From: Wyeomyia smithii | Lineage: Eukaryota; Arthropoda; Insecta; Diptera; Culicidae | Direction: 5' to 3' | NCBI RefSeq assembly: GCF_029784165.1 | Contig: NC_073695.1 | Coordinates: 105,208,255 to 105,272,254 of the forward strand | Length of the DNA: 64,000 nucleotides | Part shown: piece after piece, positions 48,654 to 60,884 of the stretch | Layout of the letters: each line of letters begins with the position of its first letter | How positions within the stretch are numbered: position 1 is the first letter of the stretch | Position numbers and translations under genes: made by a program | The notes under the pieces: model-generated | Told to the model about the DNA's origin: nothing | The model's input: the letters and a program-made list of their open reading frames with translations, nothing else | The model's database searches: none

Positions 48654-50665
48654 TGTAAATAGGAAAACTATTACCGAAAATGGGACGAAATATGTCCCTT
48701 TTTAAATGCTTATAAATCGGTTTATTTTCAACCGATTTCCTTCATTTTTGCAGCAATTGCTTGGAAAGTTATACACGCATCCACCCAAATGTAGAAAATT
48801 GTTGATTGATTATGCAAACTATTGTACTATTAATAATTGTCAAGCCTTGTTTAAACATAAATTACGTCCTCTGATTGATCGTTATATGATTGCTTCCCAA
48901 GCACGGTCGACAGATTCATATACCTTGCAATTGAAAACATGCTATTTGGCCTATATAAGAGCCTGTTTCAGTCGTAGCCGCTCATAATAGTTCTAGACAG
49001 CGACAACAGCAGTCGTCCTCCCGCAGCAGCAGCACTAGCCCTCTGGTTGGTCACCACGTCTCAGGAGCAACGCGGTTCTTCTCAGCGTGCCTCGCCAGAC
49101 TGCCATTATTCCCCCGTGTTGGGGCAGCATGAAGATCGTCATCACCAAATCCAATTTTGAACAGCAAATGCCTTTTTTCAAGGCAAATAAACAAGTCATT
49201 GAAAGTTAATATTTTTTGACAACGTAAGCAAGCATTCTGTGCGGATTCTATCAGTTACATCTGTCGCGGCCGTCTAATTTACAGAAGGTGAAATAGCTTC
49301 CGCAGTGCATGTTGTCCGTGTATCTTAACTCGCCCACTGTTGGGGCAGCACAAAGGTTGCGATCAGCAACCGATTTTGAACAGCAAAATGCCTTTTTTCA
49401 AGGCAAATAAACAAGTAATTGAAGGGTGAAAATTTCCTAGCATCAACACAAGCAAACATTCTTCGCGGGATCCTAGCAATCAAATTCTGTTGTAGTTTAT
49501 TTAGTTAATACCCCCACTGTTGGGACAACACAAAGGCTGCGATCAACATAACCTATTTTGAATAACAAACTGCCCTGTTAGAACGCATTCACAAAGGCAG
49601 TTAATTCGAATATGCAGTACTGATATAAAGTCGATTCTATCAATCAGCATTAACAGAATTTCGTCGTCTCCCAGCTGCCAAGTTGCAACATGATGCAACA
49701 CGCAACAACGAGCAAACGAAATCGCTTGATGTTACAAACCGCAATAAAATACGGGTTAAAACCGTTGCGTGTGTGAGAGCACCATCGGTGTTTATTCGCT
49801 GGAAACAAATATCGAATGCGAATTGTGGAATAATTCGTCTAAAGAATATTAGAGAATTAGACAACTGAAACAGAAGGGCGTGGCCTATTACGTAGCACCC
49901 TTCGGCTATAAAAGAGTGTTTCTGGGAAAAACTAGCTACATTCATTAGTCGGAAGGTGAGCAGGATGGACCGTCCACAACGTTGACAGCAGTAGAAGCAG
50001 ATACAGCACTCAGAAGTAACAGCGGGTTGAGCCTGTGGCTGCCTTCAAAATGAATAAACCACTTGCGCTGTGGTTGGTCACCATGTCTCAGTAGCAGCGC
50101 GGTTCTTCTCAGCGTGCCTCGCCAGACTGCCATTATTCCCCCACTGTTGGGGCAGCATAAAGATCGTCATCACCAAATCCAATTTTGAACAGCAAAATGC
50201 CTTTTTTCAAGGCAAATAAACAAGTCATTGAAAGTTAATAATTTTTGACAACGTAAACAAGCATTCTGTGTGGATTCTAGCAGTTACATCTGTCGCGGCC
50301 GTCTAATTTACAGAAGGTGAAATAGCTTCCACAGTGCATGTTGTCCGGGCATCTTAACTCCCTCACTGTTGGGGCACAAAGGTTGCGATCAGCAACCGAT
50401 TTTGAACAGCAAAATGCCTTTCTTCAAGACAAATAAACAAGTAATTGAAAAACTGGGACGAAATTTGTCCCTTCTCAAATGCTTATAGGTTGGTTGGTTT
50501 TCAACCGGTTTTCTTCATTCTTAAAGCAATCGATTGGAAAATTATACACGCATCTGCCCAAATGCAAAAAAAAATGTTGTTTGAATCTACGAACTATTGC
50601 ACTATTGAAAATTGTCAAGGCTTGTTGAAATAAAAATAACGTCCTCTGATTGGTCGCTTGCTTGC
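48654..50665 (+). repeat. Duplicated non-coding block with promoter-like motifs
   Basis: Segments at about 48680-48890 and 50450-50660 are homologous (GGGACGAAAT.TGTCCCTT, ACGTCCTCTGATTGRTCG). Segments at 49041-49440 and 50072-50445 are also homologous (GGTTGGTCACCAYGTCTCAG). A sub-unit with CCACTGTTGGGGCAGCACAA and TGCCTTTTTTCAAGGCAAATAAACAAG recurs at about 49110, 49325, 49510, 50135 and 50365. TATATAAGAG (about 48952) with TTCAGTCG 15-20 bp later, and CTATAAAAGAG (about 49907), look like core promoters. There is no intact coding frame. Confidence 0.7.
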
Positions 50666-50666
50666 T

Positions 50667-50790
50667 GTGTGTGTATGATATGGTATGATGTGTGTATGGT
50701 ATGATGATATGGTATGATGTGTGAGTCTGTATGATATGGTATGATGTGTGTGTGTCTATGACATGGTATGATTTGTGTGTGTGCTGTGTA
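50667..50790. repeat. TGTGTATGATATGGTATGATG minisatellite
   Basis: Imperfect units of GTATGATATGGTATGATGTG with variable GT stretches. Confidence 0.85.
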
Positions 50791-50892
50791 TGGTTTTTAA
50801 CTCGGCACGTTCTGCTAACTGCTGAATCCGGTTCACGAAACTCACAACCCTTCATTAGTAGACATTATAACTCATTACCCAAGTAAAAATAT

Positions 50893-50958
50893 TGGTTTTA
50901 TCAACGTTTTATAGCGCTCAATAGGCCAAAAAAGCGCTATAAAACTTTGATAAAACCA
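50893..50958. repeat. 26-bp-armed hairpin
   Basis: TGGTTTTATCAACGTTTTAT-AGCGCT is mirrored by AGCGCTATAAAACTTTGATAAAACCA with one or two mismatches. It is probably a minimal MITE. Confidence 0.75.
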
Positions 50959-51359
50959 GTTGTGTTACTAGGTTACTAATGGAACACTCAATGCATTTGT
51001 TAATAGTGTACGTAGATCTACGTCATTTATGCGGTCGTGTCTTGGACCTCCTACTTTTTTCCTGTATGGGCTTCCTCACTGCGACCAGAATCATAGATCT
51101 ATTGTGAGATATGCCCGGGTGTCTGCTGTATCCCGCACTTTTGTTAATAGCAATACCTCTATTGAGAAGTGGAATGCTTATTATTATTGTTCATCAGTGC
51201 TTGTGTGTAATGTGCTACTGTTCCTTACACGCTTACTGTTCTACTATACCGATACACGTTCCTCTTGCCAAATATCACCAATTATAATTCCCTGGAGAAG
51301 TTTCGTCGTGCTTCCTTCTGGCCAGTTTTATTGATAAGAGGGACTTATTTTTTGTTAAG
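50959..51359. other. Intergenic DNA, nothing recognised
   Basis: No coding frame or element end could be supported. It may contain the 3' body of the adjacent minus-strand SINE. Confidence 0.4.
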
Positions 51360-51547
51360 AGGAAGTCACGCAAAGGTATTTGTAGATTTCAGCGTAAAGG
51401 AAGGGTAACTGGTGGGGAGCCTGAGAATAAACCCATGCTTAAGTCCTTTTTGACATCGGATGGCCTGATTCTACTAAGATTCGAACCCATGACCATCCGC
51501 TTGACAAAGCGGACTCTGTAACCTTGGGGCTACGCAGCTCCCCTACA
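51360..51547 (-). mobile_element. tRNA-derived SINE (family S3)
   Basis: On the minus strand it starts GGGGAGCTGCGTAGCCCC, has an A-box-like region and a pol III B box GGTTCGAATCT, followed by AGTAGAATCAGGCCATCCG and AGCATGGGTTTATTCTC. The cloverleaf-like head resembles a tRNA but is embedded in a longer non-tRNA body. The 3' limit is uncertain. Confidence 0.65.
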
Positions 51548-51719
51548 GTCGGGACTATAACCCGAACTAGTTGTTAGGCACGTTTTATGGTTATTGATTA
51601 TGCGGGACGCTTCTTATTGTAACGAAATTATTCTCTTGTGTAGATGATTCTGTAGTAATGGTAATTTCTTTAGTAAAATTTTACTAGTGACTGTTTGGAT
51701 GCCGTTAAAACCCCAAAAG

Positions 51720-52088
51720 CACAGAGAACAGACTAACAGGCAACGAACAAACGGTCCGAAAAAAGTGTGTAAAATTTTGCATGTGTGCCACGAATTATTC
51801 TCCAAATAATACCCGTTATGCTAAATGGTAACGTAAAGTGTGATGTCGCTACCGTCGCTTAACAGACTGTATTTTTATCAGTGTATGTACTTTTCTCTCC
51901 CGTTGGTACTGACGTTAAAATATATTGGCTATGCCGTTCGCTCTACGGCGACGGTAGCGACACCACATCTTAGTTTACCACTCAACATGATGAGGGGGAG
52001 GGGGGGCTGCAATTCGGAGAGTATATTTTTGCGAGCGCAATATGTTTTACACACTTTTTATCGTTTGCTTGTTAGTCTGTTCTCTGTG
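51720..52088. mobile_element. MITE with CACAGAGAACAGACTAACA ends
   Basis: CACAGAGAACAGACTAACAG at the left is mirrored on the right by GTTAGTCTGTTCTCTGTG, continuing through a shared AAAGTGTGTAAAA block. A second inner hairpin (TGTCGCTACCGTCGC / GCGACGGTAGCGACA, about 51844-51975) is nested in the middle. The flanking 8-mers match only partly. Confidence 0.75.
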
Positions 52089-52911
52089 CTAGAAGGATAC
52101 GCGGGATAAGTAGTACATATGGCTTTACGGTACAGTTTCACCTATGAATAATGTAAGCTATAAATAAATACTAAACAATTTTTCATTGTAAAGAATTTTA
52201 ATTAATATACTTCAAATTTTACTCTTGACATTAAAAACCATTGTTTATAAATTGTTTCAACAGCTAGATATGTTTATAAAATTATAATTATTGTTAGTTT
52301 AAGTTGTATTGTTAAAGTAACATTCAAATTTTTATCTTTAACACAGTTTTTTGACGCATTAAGTAATTCAAATAATATTTAGAAAAAAAAAAAACAATTG
52401 AATCAAAAACAAAATTTCTGATAGTTAATTGAAATTGTTTTCATATATTTATTACAAAATATATTTTATGTTGTATACATGTTGATACATGTTGTATACA
52501 TGTTGTCTTAATTCCACATTACGTAATATATTGATGAAACATATTTCAAGTTGATCGACCCCCCCTTTTGCAGATGTTGTTACGCGCCCTTGTACCAGAG
52601 CAAACAGAACAAATCACGACACAAGAAAACGTCAAAACGTCGACAACTTTGGAAACGGAGAAGAAAAAAATCTAGAGAAAATTGCATTCCGGTTTTGTCT
52701 ACGTGTTTTTCATTGCTACACTCCCACAAGCGGAAATATAAACATAAATTTAAGGTAAAAATTATTCAGAAGACTGCACACAACGGTTTTTGGACATAAA
52801 TATTTGAATTGTTCTGTCTTGTTAGAAGTCATGTACTAGTGTATCATAGAGACGACGATATATTGAAAAAGCAATACGGCAAGTTGAAGATAAGTATCAG
52901 ACTTTGAAAAA
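52089..52911. other. AT-rich upstream region of TM9SF3
   Basis: No supported gene. The purine-rich, coding-like segment around 52600-52790 has no homology I recognise and probably belongs to the TM9SF3 5' UTR or promoter. The ATG at 52912 is preceded by GAAAAA. Confidence 0.4.
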
Positions 52912-55900
52912 ATGAAACCAATATTTGGTTTGCCACTAATAGTGGCATTTCTAACAGCATTCGTCAGTGCCGATGAACACACTCATATGGTAAGTAAAGA
53001 AACATTTCCGGCGAAGCTTGCTTTTATTACAAATTCGGGGAATTTCAGTATGAAGACCATGAAGAGGTTGTTCTATGGATGAACACAGTCGGACCCTATC
53101 ACAACCGACAGGAGACGTACGCATATTTCTCACTGCCGTTTTGCGTTGGAACCAAACAGACAATTAGTCATTACCATGAAACGATGAGCGAAGCCCTCCA
53201 GGGAGTTGAGCTGGAGTTCAGTGGATATGAAATCGATTTCAAGGGTAAGCGAAAAATCAGAGATTTTTGTATGGTGTAGTAGCAGGCATATTCAAATCGT
53301 CGAATAGGCAAATGTGATTATTCTATGGTTGTATATTTTGGTAGAAAACTAGGCCAGATTATTGGTTCAAAACAATTCTGTCAAGCTAACCCTTAAAAAG
53401 ATAGAAACCATCAGAAGCTGTCTCGAGTTTGGTTTGGAGCTTATGTTTCCTTTTTCACTAAACGGCATCAACATTTTGATACGAAGTGCGCAGAATGAGG
53501 AGCCGCGCACAATTAGGGCGCCTCACGGTATTACAGTTGGCAAGTCTGCTGAAGCTGTAGTTCGTCTGAGTAAAATGCTGGACTCGATCGTGACTTAGTT
53601 GTCATTAACCAAGTTTCACTTGCGTTCTCTAATACAACATTTGGTTCGCCTCGCCTCGTTTGCTTGCTTCGTCTTCTGTAATAGGCCTCTATATTTATTA
53701 AAATACTATTAAAAGTTTTGTAGTTAATTATATTAACTATAATCCTTCTGGGTTTAACTATGGCGAGACAGATGTAATTTTGCCATCCACATGGTTCAAA
53801 CTGTTTTGTACACCTCCTCTAGCATTATGAATCAGGCGGGGTTGTGTAGATAGACGCAAGGTATATTTGTTCCTAATATCTAATCATAGTCTGAATTCTG
53901 AATTAATGTTTGATACATTGGAAAATTAAAACTTATTAACACAGTGCTTGATTTTTTGATATTAAAAAAAATTATACTAAAAATGCCCCTTATTCTGCTG
54001 AAATTCACCTTATCACTTTAATCCAAAAGAAAATACTTTCACTAGTCCATATACACAATGAAGAAAGTTACATGTAGCAACCGAATTAGTTTTGCGTTTG
54101 TATATTTTCTCAGTAGAATTAAAGAGGAAATGTTAAAAAAAGCACAAGTCTGGAAAATAGTTATAGCGCCACATATGAAAACGCTATCCCATGTTTGCAT
54201 CACCACACCAAACATGAGGTAGTGTTTTCACAGGTGACGCATTAACTATTTCTGGGTCGTTTGCTTTTGAAAATTCGACATTGGCCATTTGTAACTTCTA
54301 TACAGTTCCTGCTTGATGTTATGATTTTTTCGCAAACTAATCGGGAATACATTTGGCGCGTTATCTAATGTTTGGTTTTTCAGAATTGTTTGTTAATTTG
54401 GCGCGTTATCGGAAACCCAGATTCATCTGCCTAAATGGCAGATTGTCACTATAGTATTTTCATCAATTTCTATTTTTTGTTACATTTACTGCTCTAAAAG
54501 CTCAATTCTTAGTTTAGTGACCGACACAGACTTTGCAGCCAACTATTAGAATACAGGGGTACAGGACAATACGCTATAATCATACTAACAACAGTCTCTT
54601 TCCGAATGAGGACTCGACCAAACGACGACTGGCTTGTTAGACCAGCATCGTACGATCACTTGGATAAAAACAATTTTCACAGTCAGGATTTTAATTTTAA
54701 TTTTTCAGAGTAATGGAACTGTGAATGGTTCGATATTGTCTCAGCGATAAATTAATGTTTATTATAACACGTTACCAATTATTAACGTTTTTATAATTAA
54801 AAATACATTTTTCCAATTGTGCCTTTACTAGTTTTCATTACCGTTTCTTACAGATGATATTGCACCTACGGAAATCTGTATGGTAGAACTTACAGAGAAG
54901 AAATACAAAGCATTTGTGTATGCAGTTATGAATCAATACTGGTATCAGATGTACATCGACGATTTACCCATTTGGGGCGTTGTTGGCAAGGAAGATGACA
55001 AAAAGTATTATATCTATACTCACAAAAAGTTCGATGTGAGTTACAACGGCAAACAGATTGTGGATGTAACGTTGACTCCAGAGAAGAAGGAGCTTTTGAA
55101 AGTGGGAGCGAAGATTAAGTTCACCTATGAAGTCAACTGGAAGCCAAGCAACGTTAAGTTCGAGGATCGGTTTGACAAATATCTGGACCCGAATTTCTTC
55201 CAACATCGGATACATTGGTTCAGTATTTTCAATAGTTTCATGATGGTTATTTTCTTGGTTGGGCTCGTGTCGATGATCCTTATGCGAACACTGCGTAAAG
55301 ATTATGCTCGTTATAGCAAGGATGATGAAGCGGATGATATGGTAGGTTGGAATGATGCGGTTGCAAGGTGTAATGTGAACAAGTTTTTTTTTATGTGTAG
55401 GAACGCGACCTTGGTGACGAGTACGGATGGAAACAGATTCACGGAGATGTCTTTAGGCCTGCATCTAATGCGATGCTGTTTTCTGCATTAATTGGTGCTG
55501 GTTACCAGCTTACCTCGGTGGTTTTGTGTGTTATTACTTTCGCCATTCTTGGAGAGTTGTATACAGAGTAAGTCAATTTTGATTCGTTGAAAACCATGGC
55601 GTTGCAAATGATCAACTTTCAGGCGAGGATCTTTGTTGTCGACATCAATATTCGTATATGCAGCCACATCTCCTATCAACGGCTATTTCGGTGGATCTTT
55701 GTACGCTCGAATGAGTGGAAAGTTGTGGATCAAGCAAATGCTACTGTCAGCGTTTATTATTCCTGCTTTGGTGTGCGGAACAGCGTTCTTCATAAATTTT
55801 ATTGCGATTTACTATCATGCATCGAGAGCCATTCCTTTTGGAACAATGGTGTGTTGTTTATTTGAAACATATTTCGTAATTAATTCATAAATCAATTCTC

Positions 55901-58900
55901 AGGTGGCTGTAACATGCATTTGCATCTTTGTGATCTTGCCGCTCACACTAATTGGCACTATTGTTGGACGCAACCTTGATGGACAACCGGACTATCCTTG
56001 TCGAGTTAATGCTGTACCTCGCCCTATTCCGGAGAAAAAGTGGTTCATGGAGCCGGCTGTGATTATATTACTTGGAGGAGTGCTTCCGTTCGGTTCGATT
56101 TTTATAGAAATGTAATGTTATTCAACAGCTGTTGTTAATTGCAATACTAATTATCGACGCGAATTAACTTTCTAGGTACTTTATATTCACGTCCTTTTGG
56201 GCTTACAAGATTTACTACGTGTATGGCTTCATGCTGCTCGTGTTTTTGATTCTGATAATCGTGACCGTATGCGTGACAATCGTGTGCACCTACTTTTTGC
56301 TCAACGCCGAAGATTACCGATGGCAGTGGACCAGCTTTATGTCGGCGGCGTCTACTGCGATCTACGTGTATATCTATTCGTTCTACTACTTTTTCTTCAA
56401 GACAAAGTGAGTATTTGTTCGTCATCATTGTTTTGTTTGCTTACTAATCAAAGGGATCGTAGGCATAAAAACAAAATTTAATTCCGGTTGTCGAATGTGA
56501 TAGAAGCTACATTTCCATTTGTAATTATGAATGAGTATGAAAAAAACCGCTGAAAGATTTTGTAGCATGTCGTCTGATAGTTTACACAAGTCATTTTCAA
56601 TACATGCGTGTGGTTGAATGCCTGTTTCCAATTTCCTCCATTTTTACTTGGCGACAACAGGAGTGTGCTATTATTCGATCCTCATAATCGTGATTCGTGC
56701 TGGTGTTGTTTGTATAACCGTTATCAAAAAACAAGTTATGTTAAGGGAATGCACATTTTTCGTGAATTCTGCTTTCGATATTCGAGCTATGCCAATTACT
56801 TTGCAATTTGAGCCAGGCCGTTATTTTGTAATTTAGCTGCAAGTTTGCAGCGTTATTTGGCATCGATAGAGATGATATTAGTTCATCATTTACAGACTGG
56901 GATTACGATTGCAGGGACCCGGGGTCCCACACCCACAAAACGAGAACAAAACCGGTTTTCGTATAAAACTTTTATCTGTCTTTGAAAACCTAACATATAT
57001 TGGTCTAAATTTTGAAAACATCTCTCTACAAGGTTTCTCGCTGAAAAAAGTTATGAATTATATAATCAATATTCAGTTCCTTCAGTATATAGTACTCGCA
57101 ACATAAAAATGCTAAATTTGACAACCTTTCTTTCTCAATAACCGTATGCAACCTATTTGTGATCAGCTTCATCTTGGATAACGAGCTTTGTCCAGACTCA
57201 AAAAAAGAGCGCAATTAAATGTAATATATCAATTTTTAATTTGTGGAGGCCCCCAAAATGAGCCCTTTCATAAATCCAGCTCTGATTATTTATCATAAAA
57301 ATTCGAGATAAAAGTTAAAAAAAAGGTCACCATATCGCGCTACCGATTATGCATTTATAAAACACTAAGGGATCTCATTTTCATTTATATTCTTATGAGA
57401 AAAATAATTTAACTTGGCGCTAAGGATGTTTGTTACATCCCTTACTCACATACTGAATCGTTTCAATGTGGATTTTTACGCATTTATTGGGTTGGGGAAA
57501 AAGAAATATCGTCTTTCTGATCGAAATTTGACGCTTTATTTAACATACTTAGAATTATCTGATTTAAATCAAATATGCGTCATTTTGTTCGCAAACTTGT
57601 TGCCATTTAGAAGGCAACTTCATTAATCCCCCTTTTAAAACCCCCCTCCTTATTTGCAAAAATCTCAGACAGCCAGTTTTCGCAAGCCTCTTTTGAGACT
57701 AACTTAGAATCACCAAGAGCGTTTTGCATGGACCGGAAGAGATGGTAATGACTCGGTGCCAGGTCCGCACTATACGGTGGGTGCGATAGGACATCCCATC
57801 CGTGCTCCCGTAGCTTCTGGCGGGTCATCAAAGATGTGTGTGGCCAAGCGTTGTCCTGGTGGAAAACCACACCATTCCTATTGACGAATTTTGGCCGCTT
57901 ATGGTCAATCGCCTGCTTCAAACGATCGAGCTGCTCACAATAGAGAACCGAATTGAGGGTCTGGCCATAGTTGAGCAGCTCATAGTGGATGATTCCCTTC
58001 CAATCCCACCAAACACACAGCAAAACCTTCTTGGCCGTCAATCCGGGCTTGGTAATGGTTTGGGCCGGTTCACCGCACTTCGACCCCGATTATTTTCGCT
58101 TGAGGTTGTCGTACGTGATCCACTTTTCATCACCAGTCACCATCTGCTTCAAAAATGGGTCGAGTTCGTTCCGTTCCAGCAGTGCATCGCAGGTCTAAGA
58201 GGTTTTTTTGCGTCAACTCGTGTGGCACCCAAACATCCAGCTTTTTTAGAAATCCAATCTTCTGCAAATGGTTCCAAACAGTTTTATGGTCTATACCCAT
58301 TTCCTCGCCATTCGAGCGAATGCTCACATGTCGGTCTACTTGAATGACTTCCACGATACGGGGTGTATCTTCGGCAGCCACTACACCAGAACGAAATCGA
58401 TCAAACCAACGCTGTGCTGTGCGAATCTTTACAGTATCGGGCCCATAAAGTTCACAAATTTTTTTGGTCGCCTTCGTTGCATTTTTACCTCTCAGGTAGT
58501 AAAAACGGAAAACATGACGAATTTCTTGCTTAGTGGGCTCCATCTTTGGCGTGCTATAACTTGGGACTGAAACGTACGATCACAACACTGTCAAAACGTC
58601 ACTTGTAGCACAGATTGTCGTCTCTAAATAGCCGTATAGTAAGATATGTGTTAGTGTTGCCTTCTATTGATAAAATACGACATTTCTTTTTTCCCAATCC
58701 AATATTTCACGTGGGTTTAGTCATTTGCGCGTGTTCTAAATTATATTTTTTACGTGGGTTTTCGAAAAAGTCGGTTTCGTGTGGATTGTTTCAAATGACT
58801 TTTTTTTTATCAAATCCTCAATTATTTACCTTGTTTTTTTTCGTCGATTTTGAATCGCAAGTGAAACAAAAACTCTTCTTCAAACATCATTAGAAACTTT

Positions 58901-59377
58901 TTACAATTCAAGTTTTTTACGCGGATTTTAATATTTATTAGGTTTTTTAAGGATTTCAAAATTCACGCGGTTTTCTCGCGCCACGTATTTCACGTGTTAA
59001 AAACGATTTTAGTATATAGGTAATATAGGTAATAAACGAATATGGAAACATTGTTAGGCGAAGGAAACGTTTGACACGTAAATGATGTTAAAATGTGCGA
59101 ATGTAGAATGTCAATACTAAATGTGTGAATTTAGAATACCAATTCAAATGCTTCTGGTGCGAGGCTACTAATTTGTTCCAGGCCAAAAAATACATTCTTC
59201 GCTTGATCGCTAACAAATCGTTTTTTTTGCAGGATGTACGGCCTGTTCCAGACGGCGTTCTACTTCGGATACATGGCGCTATTCTCCGGTACTCTTGGCA
59301 TCATCTGCGGCACGGTTGGCTACATCGGTACGAACATTTTCGTGCGAAAGATCTATTCCAATGTAAAAATTGACTAA
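52912..59377 (+). CDS. TM9SF3: Transmembrane 9 superfamily member 3 (nonaspanin), complete
   Basis: Eight exons: 52912-52989, 53049-53244, 54854-55341, 55401-55567, 55623-55848, 55903-56111, 56176-56406 and 59233-59377, total 1740 bp, 579 residues plus stop, all GT-AG and phase-consistent. Residues 1-19 form a signal peptide, followed by the mature [21 protein letters not shown] luminal domain ([44 protein letters not shown]) precedes nine membrane spans with NPVGPY-type family motifs such as [10 protein letters not shown] and AIPFGTM. The C-terminal tail ends KIYSNVKID, a KXD-type COPI signal. Nonaspanins reside in Golgi/endosomal membranes and are implicated in sorting membrane proteins. 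Human TM9SF3 has about 589 residues. Intron 7 is expanded to 2.8 kb by two transposons, and intron 2 holds a SINE. Confidence 0.97.
54512..54665 (-). mobile_element. tRNA-derived SINE (family S2), diverged copy in TM9SF3 intron 2
   Basis: On the minus strand, GATGCTGGTCTAACAAGCCAG, CGTCGTTTGGTCGAGTCCTC (B-box-like), TCCTGTACCCCTGT and AGTTGGCTGCAAAGTCTGTG align in order with the S2 copy at 38045-38270. The ends are eroded and no target duplication was found. Confidence 0.75.
56893..57284. mobile_element. hAT-type MITE in TM9SF3 intron 7, relative of 9254-11186
   Basis: The ends CAGACTGGGATTACGATTG and (inverted) CAGAGCTGGATTTATG match the CAGAGCCGGATTTA family. Near-end GGGGTCCC and GAGGCCCCC tracts are also shared. 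The flanking 8-mers ATCATTTA (56885-56892) and ATTATTTA (57285-57292) match at 7 of 8. 392 bp, no coding frame. Confidence 0.78.
57487..58702 (-). mobile_element. mariner element in TM9SF3 intron 7
   Basis: 1216 bp with about 25-bp terminal repeats (TTGGGTTGGGGAAAAAGAAA versus TTGGATTGGGAAAAAAGAAA), flanked by TA on both sides (57485-57486, 58703-58704), as expected for mariner. It lies antisense to the host gene. Confidence 0.92.
57607..58543 (-). pseudogene. mariner transposase, frameshifted and catalytically altered
   Basis: The ATG at 58543 begins [20 protein letters not shown], a helix-turn-helix DNA-binding start. It shows the WVPHELT linker motif and first catalytic Asp in TGDEKWI (in another frame). 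After a frameshift near 58150-58200 and an in-frame stop near 58090, it continues with [13 protein letters not shown], second Asp in HQDNAWPH, and [14 protein letters not shown]. The third acid of the DD34D triad, normally in SDYHLF, is His here. The transposase is dead by three independent lesions. Confidence 0.9.
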
Positions 59378-60409
59378 TTGTACGTCCCAGAATCGCCTGA
59401 TTCCCGTGTGCTGCGATCGTAATGCTTCGCGTTTCGAAAACTTTTTTTTTCTGTTCCGGATTATCGTATGACCACACTAATTATTTAATAGTTACTTTAG
59501 CCAGACCCTCAACAACAAACAGCAACAAATAATAACGCTACAAAGTAAATATGTTAAAATGCAATTGTTGCAAAATTCAACGCAAACTATTTATCTGTGT
59601 AATAATGGCCAAGTTCTGTGTTTTTTAGTTTAAGTTGTGTAAAGCAGTTACTGAAGAAGAAAATAGTAGACATATATTGTTCAAGACGATTGAGTTATAT
59701 GACGCAATGTTTTTTTTTAAAGAGACTTGATTTTGACGCTATTGTACACCTGGTTAATTGACTGTGTGCCGACAGCAGAATAGATATAAAATAATGAAAA
59801 GTCCGATGAATGGTTCACCGCAACATACCTTAATCTTAAATGATGAAGCAAAGTTCTACAGTTGGAATGAATGGCGTGCATATAAATAGCTGAATAATTG
59901 TACTCTTATCATGCTTCTGTATGTGGTACAACAAAGGGCAGTTTTTATTTGAGTAAAATAGTAAATCAATAAATTACAAAAAAAAAAAAATCTGAAAGAA
60001 TTACGACTTATTTGAGAAAAGAAATATTCCCAGGGCAGCTTCATATTTACTCATTCGTATCTGCGCAGTTCTAGTTAAGTCGAAAAGCATGCGATTTGGA
60101 TTTTTTGACTCAAACTGCGCAGTCAATCACGCGATCGCTAGAGCAGTTACGGAAAATTCTGCTTCTGGCAGTTATTGTTAAGATTCCGTGTCTATCATAC
60201 TGCAAGAACCAATGGCGGGATAATCTGGTCTCATCAAAACTGCAAACGTTGGTCGCTGCTTATGTGATCCCGGTTTCGCTCTAGTCGTCATAAATACAAA
60301 TATTTATAGAATAGATTACCTTGCTAATGACAATAACCATGGTACATTACTTCCTAAATCTTGACACATAGTAGAAACGGTATTGCAGTTAGGCGATTTG
60401 CTGGAGTCA
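59378..60409. other. TM9SF3 3' UTR and intergenic DNA
   Basis: No supported gene. AATAAA at about 59969, followed by ATTAC and a 13-A run (59977-59990), is a candidate polyadenylation site or an internal A-tract. Confidence 0.4.
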
Positions 60410-60758
60410 TTAGAGTGTGGTTGATGTTAAGTGATCTGAAAAGACCGAACTGTAGATCGAAATGACTCTTGTCAACATACACGCGTCATTGGTCATAATT
60501 TGAATTGCTAAATTGTGATACTTCATCATGTTGAATCGACTTTCGAATCCCACCGCAGAATCGAGTTCATCACATTCTGCTGTAGTTGATTTTCCGTATT
60601 GCTTTTTTCCTTTTAAGAAGTATATATGCGAAAAAGAAGGAAGTCTTTTGAACTTACAGATGTACATATTGTAGTTTTTATTCGAATCCATGTTTGAATC
60701 TAAATTTTGTGGATGTAAAGATTGGCCTTTGTTCTTGCTTTCGTCAGAATCGCTTTCC
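60410..60758 (-). CDS. Hypothetical coding segment, minus strand
   Basis: Open without a stop from an acceptor-like TTTTCGTAG at 60759-60767 to a TAA at 60410. It reads SDSDESKNKGQSLHPQNLDS, an internal ATG (60691), then CDELDSAVGFESRFNMMKYH and ACMLTRVISIYSS. Residue composition is protein-like, but I recognise no family. A tempting 48-bp intron (donor TCT|GTAAGT, acceptor AAAAG|GAAAA) would create a TGA at the junction, so I leave it unspliced. It could be chance. Confidence 0.22.
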
Positions 60759-60884
60759 TACGAAAATGAGTAAATGAGAATGAGAGTGTCAACCTTAGGT
60801 TTGCTTCCATCGGATCAAATTCGTACGGAAAAATTGGCATTTAGTAATTTAAAAATATTTTTTCAAGGCAAATCTTGAATTACA

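Noticed and set aside
48980..50445. Histone genes or pseudogenes
   Set aside because: Promoter-like motifs and a hairpin are suggestive, but no frame gives recognisable histone sequence and the hairpin loop is one base too long.
51480..51547. tRNA gene on the minus strand (also 8870-8936, 25080-25150, 38045-38115)
   Set aside because: The A/B-box heads are parts of longer SINE bodies, some with target duplications and A or T-rich tails; none folds as a clean isolated tRNA by eye.
53362..53598. ORF in TM9SF3 intron 2 as an extra exon
   Set aside because: It lies between well-defined GT-AG sites of a conserved junction and has no acceptor/donor pair that keeps the TM9SF3 frame.
60604..60652. 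48-bp intron joining minus-strand pieces near 60.6 kb
   Set aside because: Splicing would create a TGA at the joint, so the intron is not supported.
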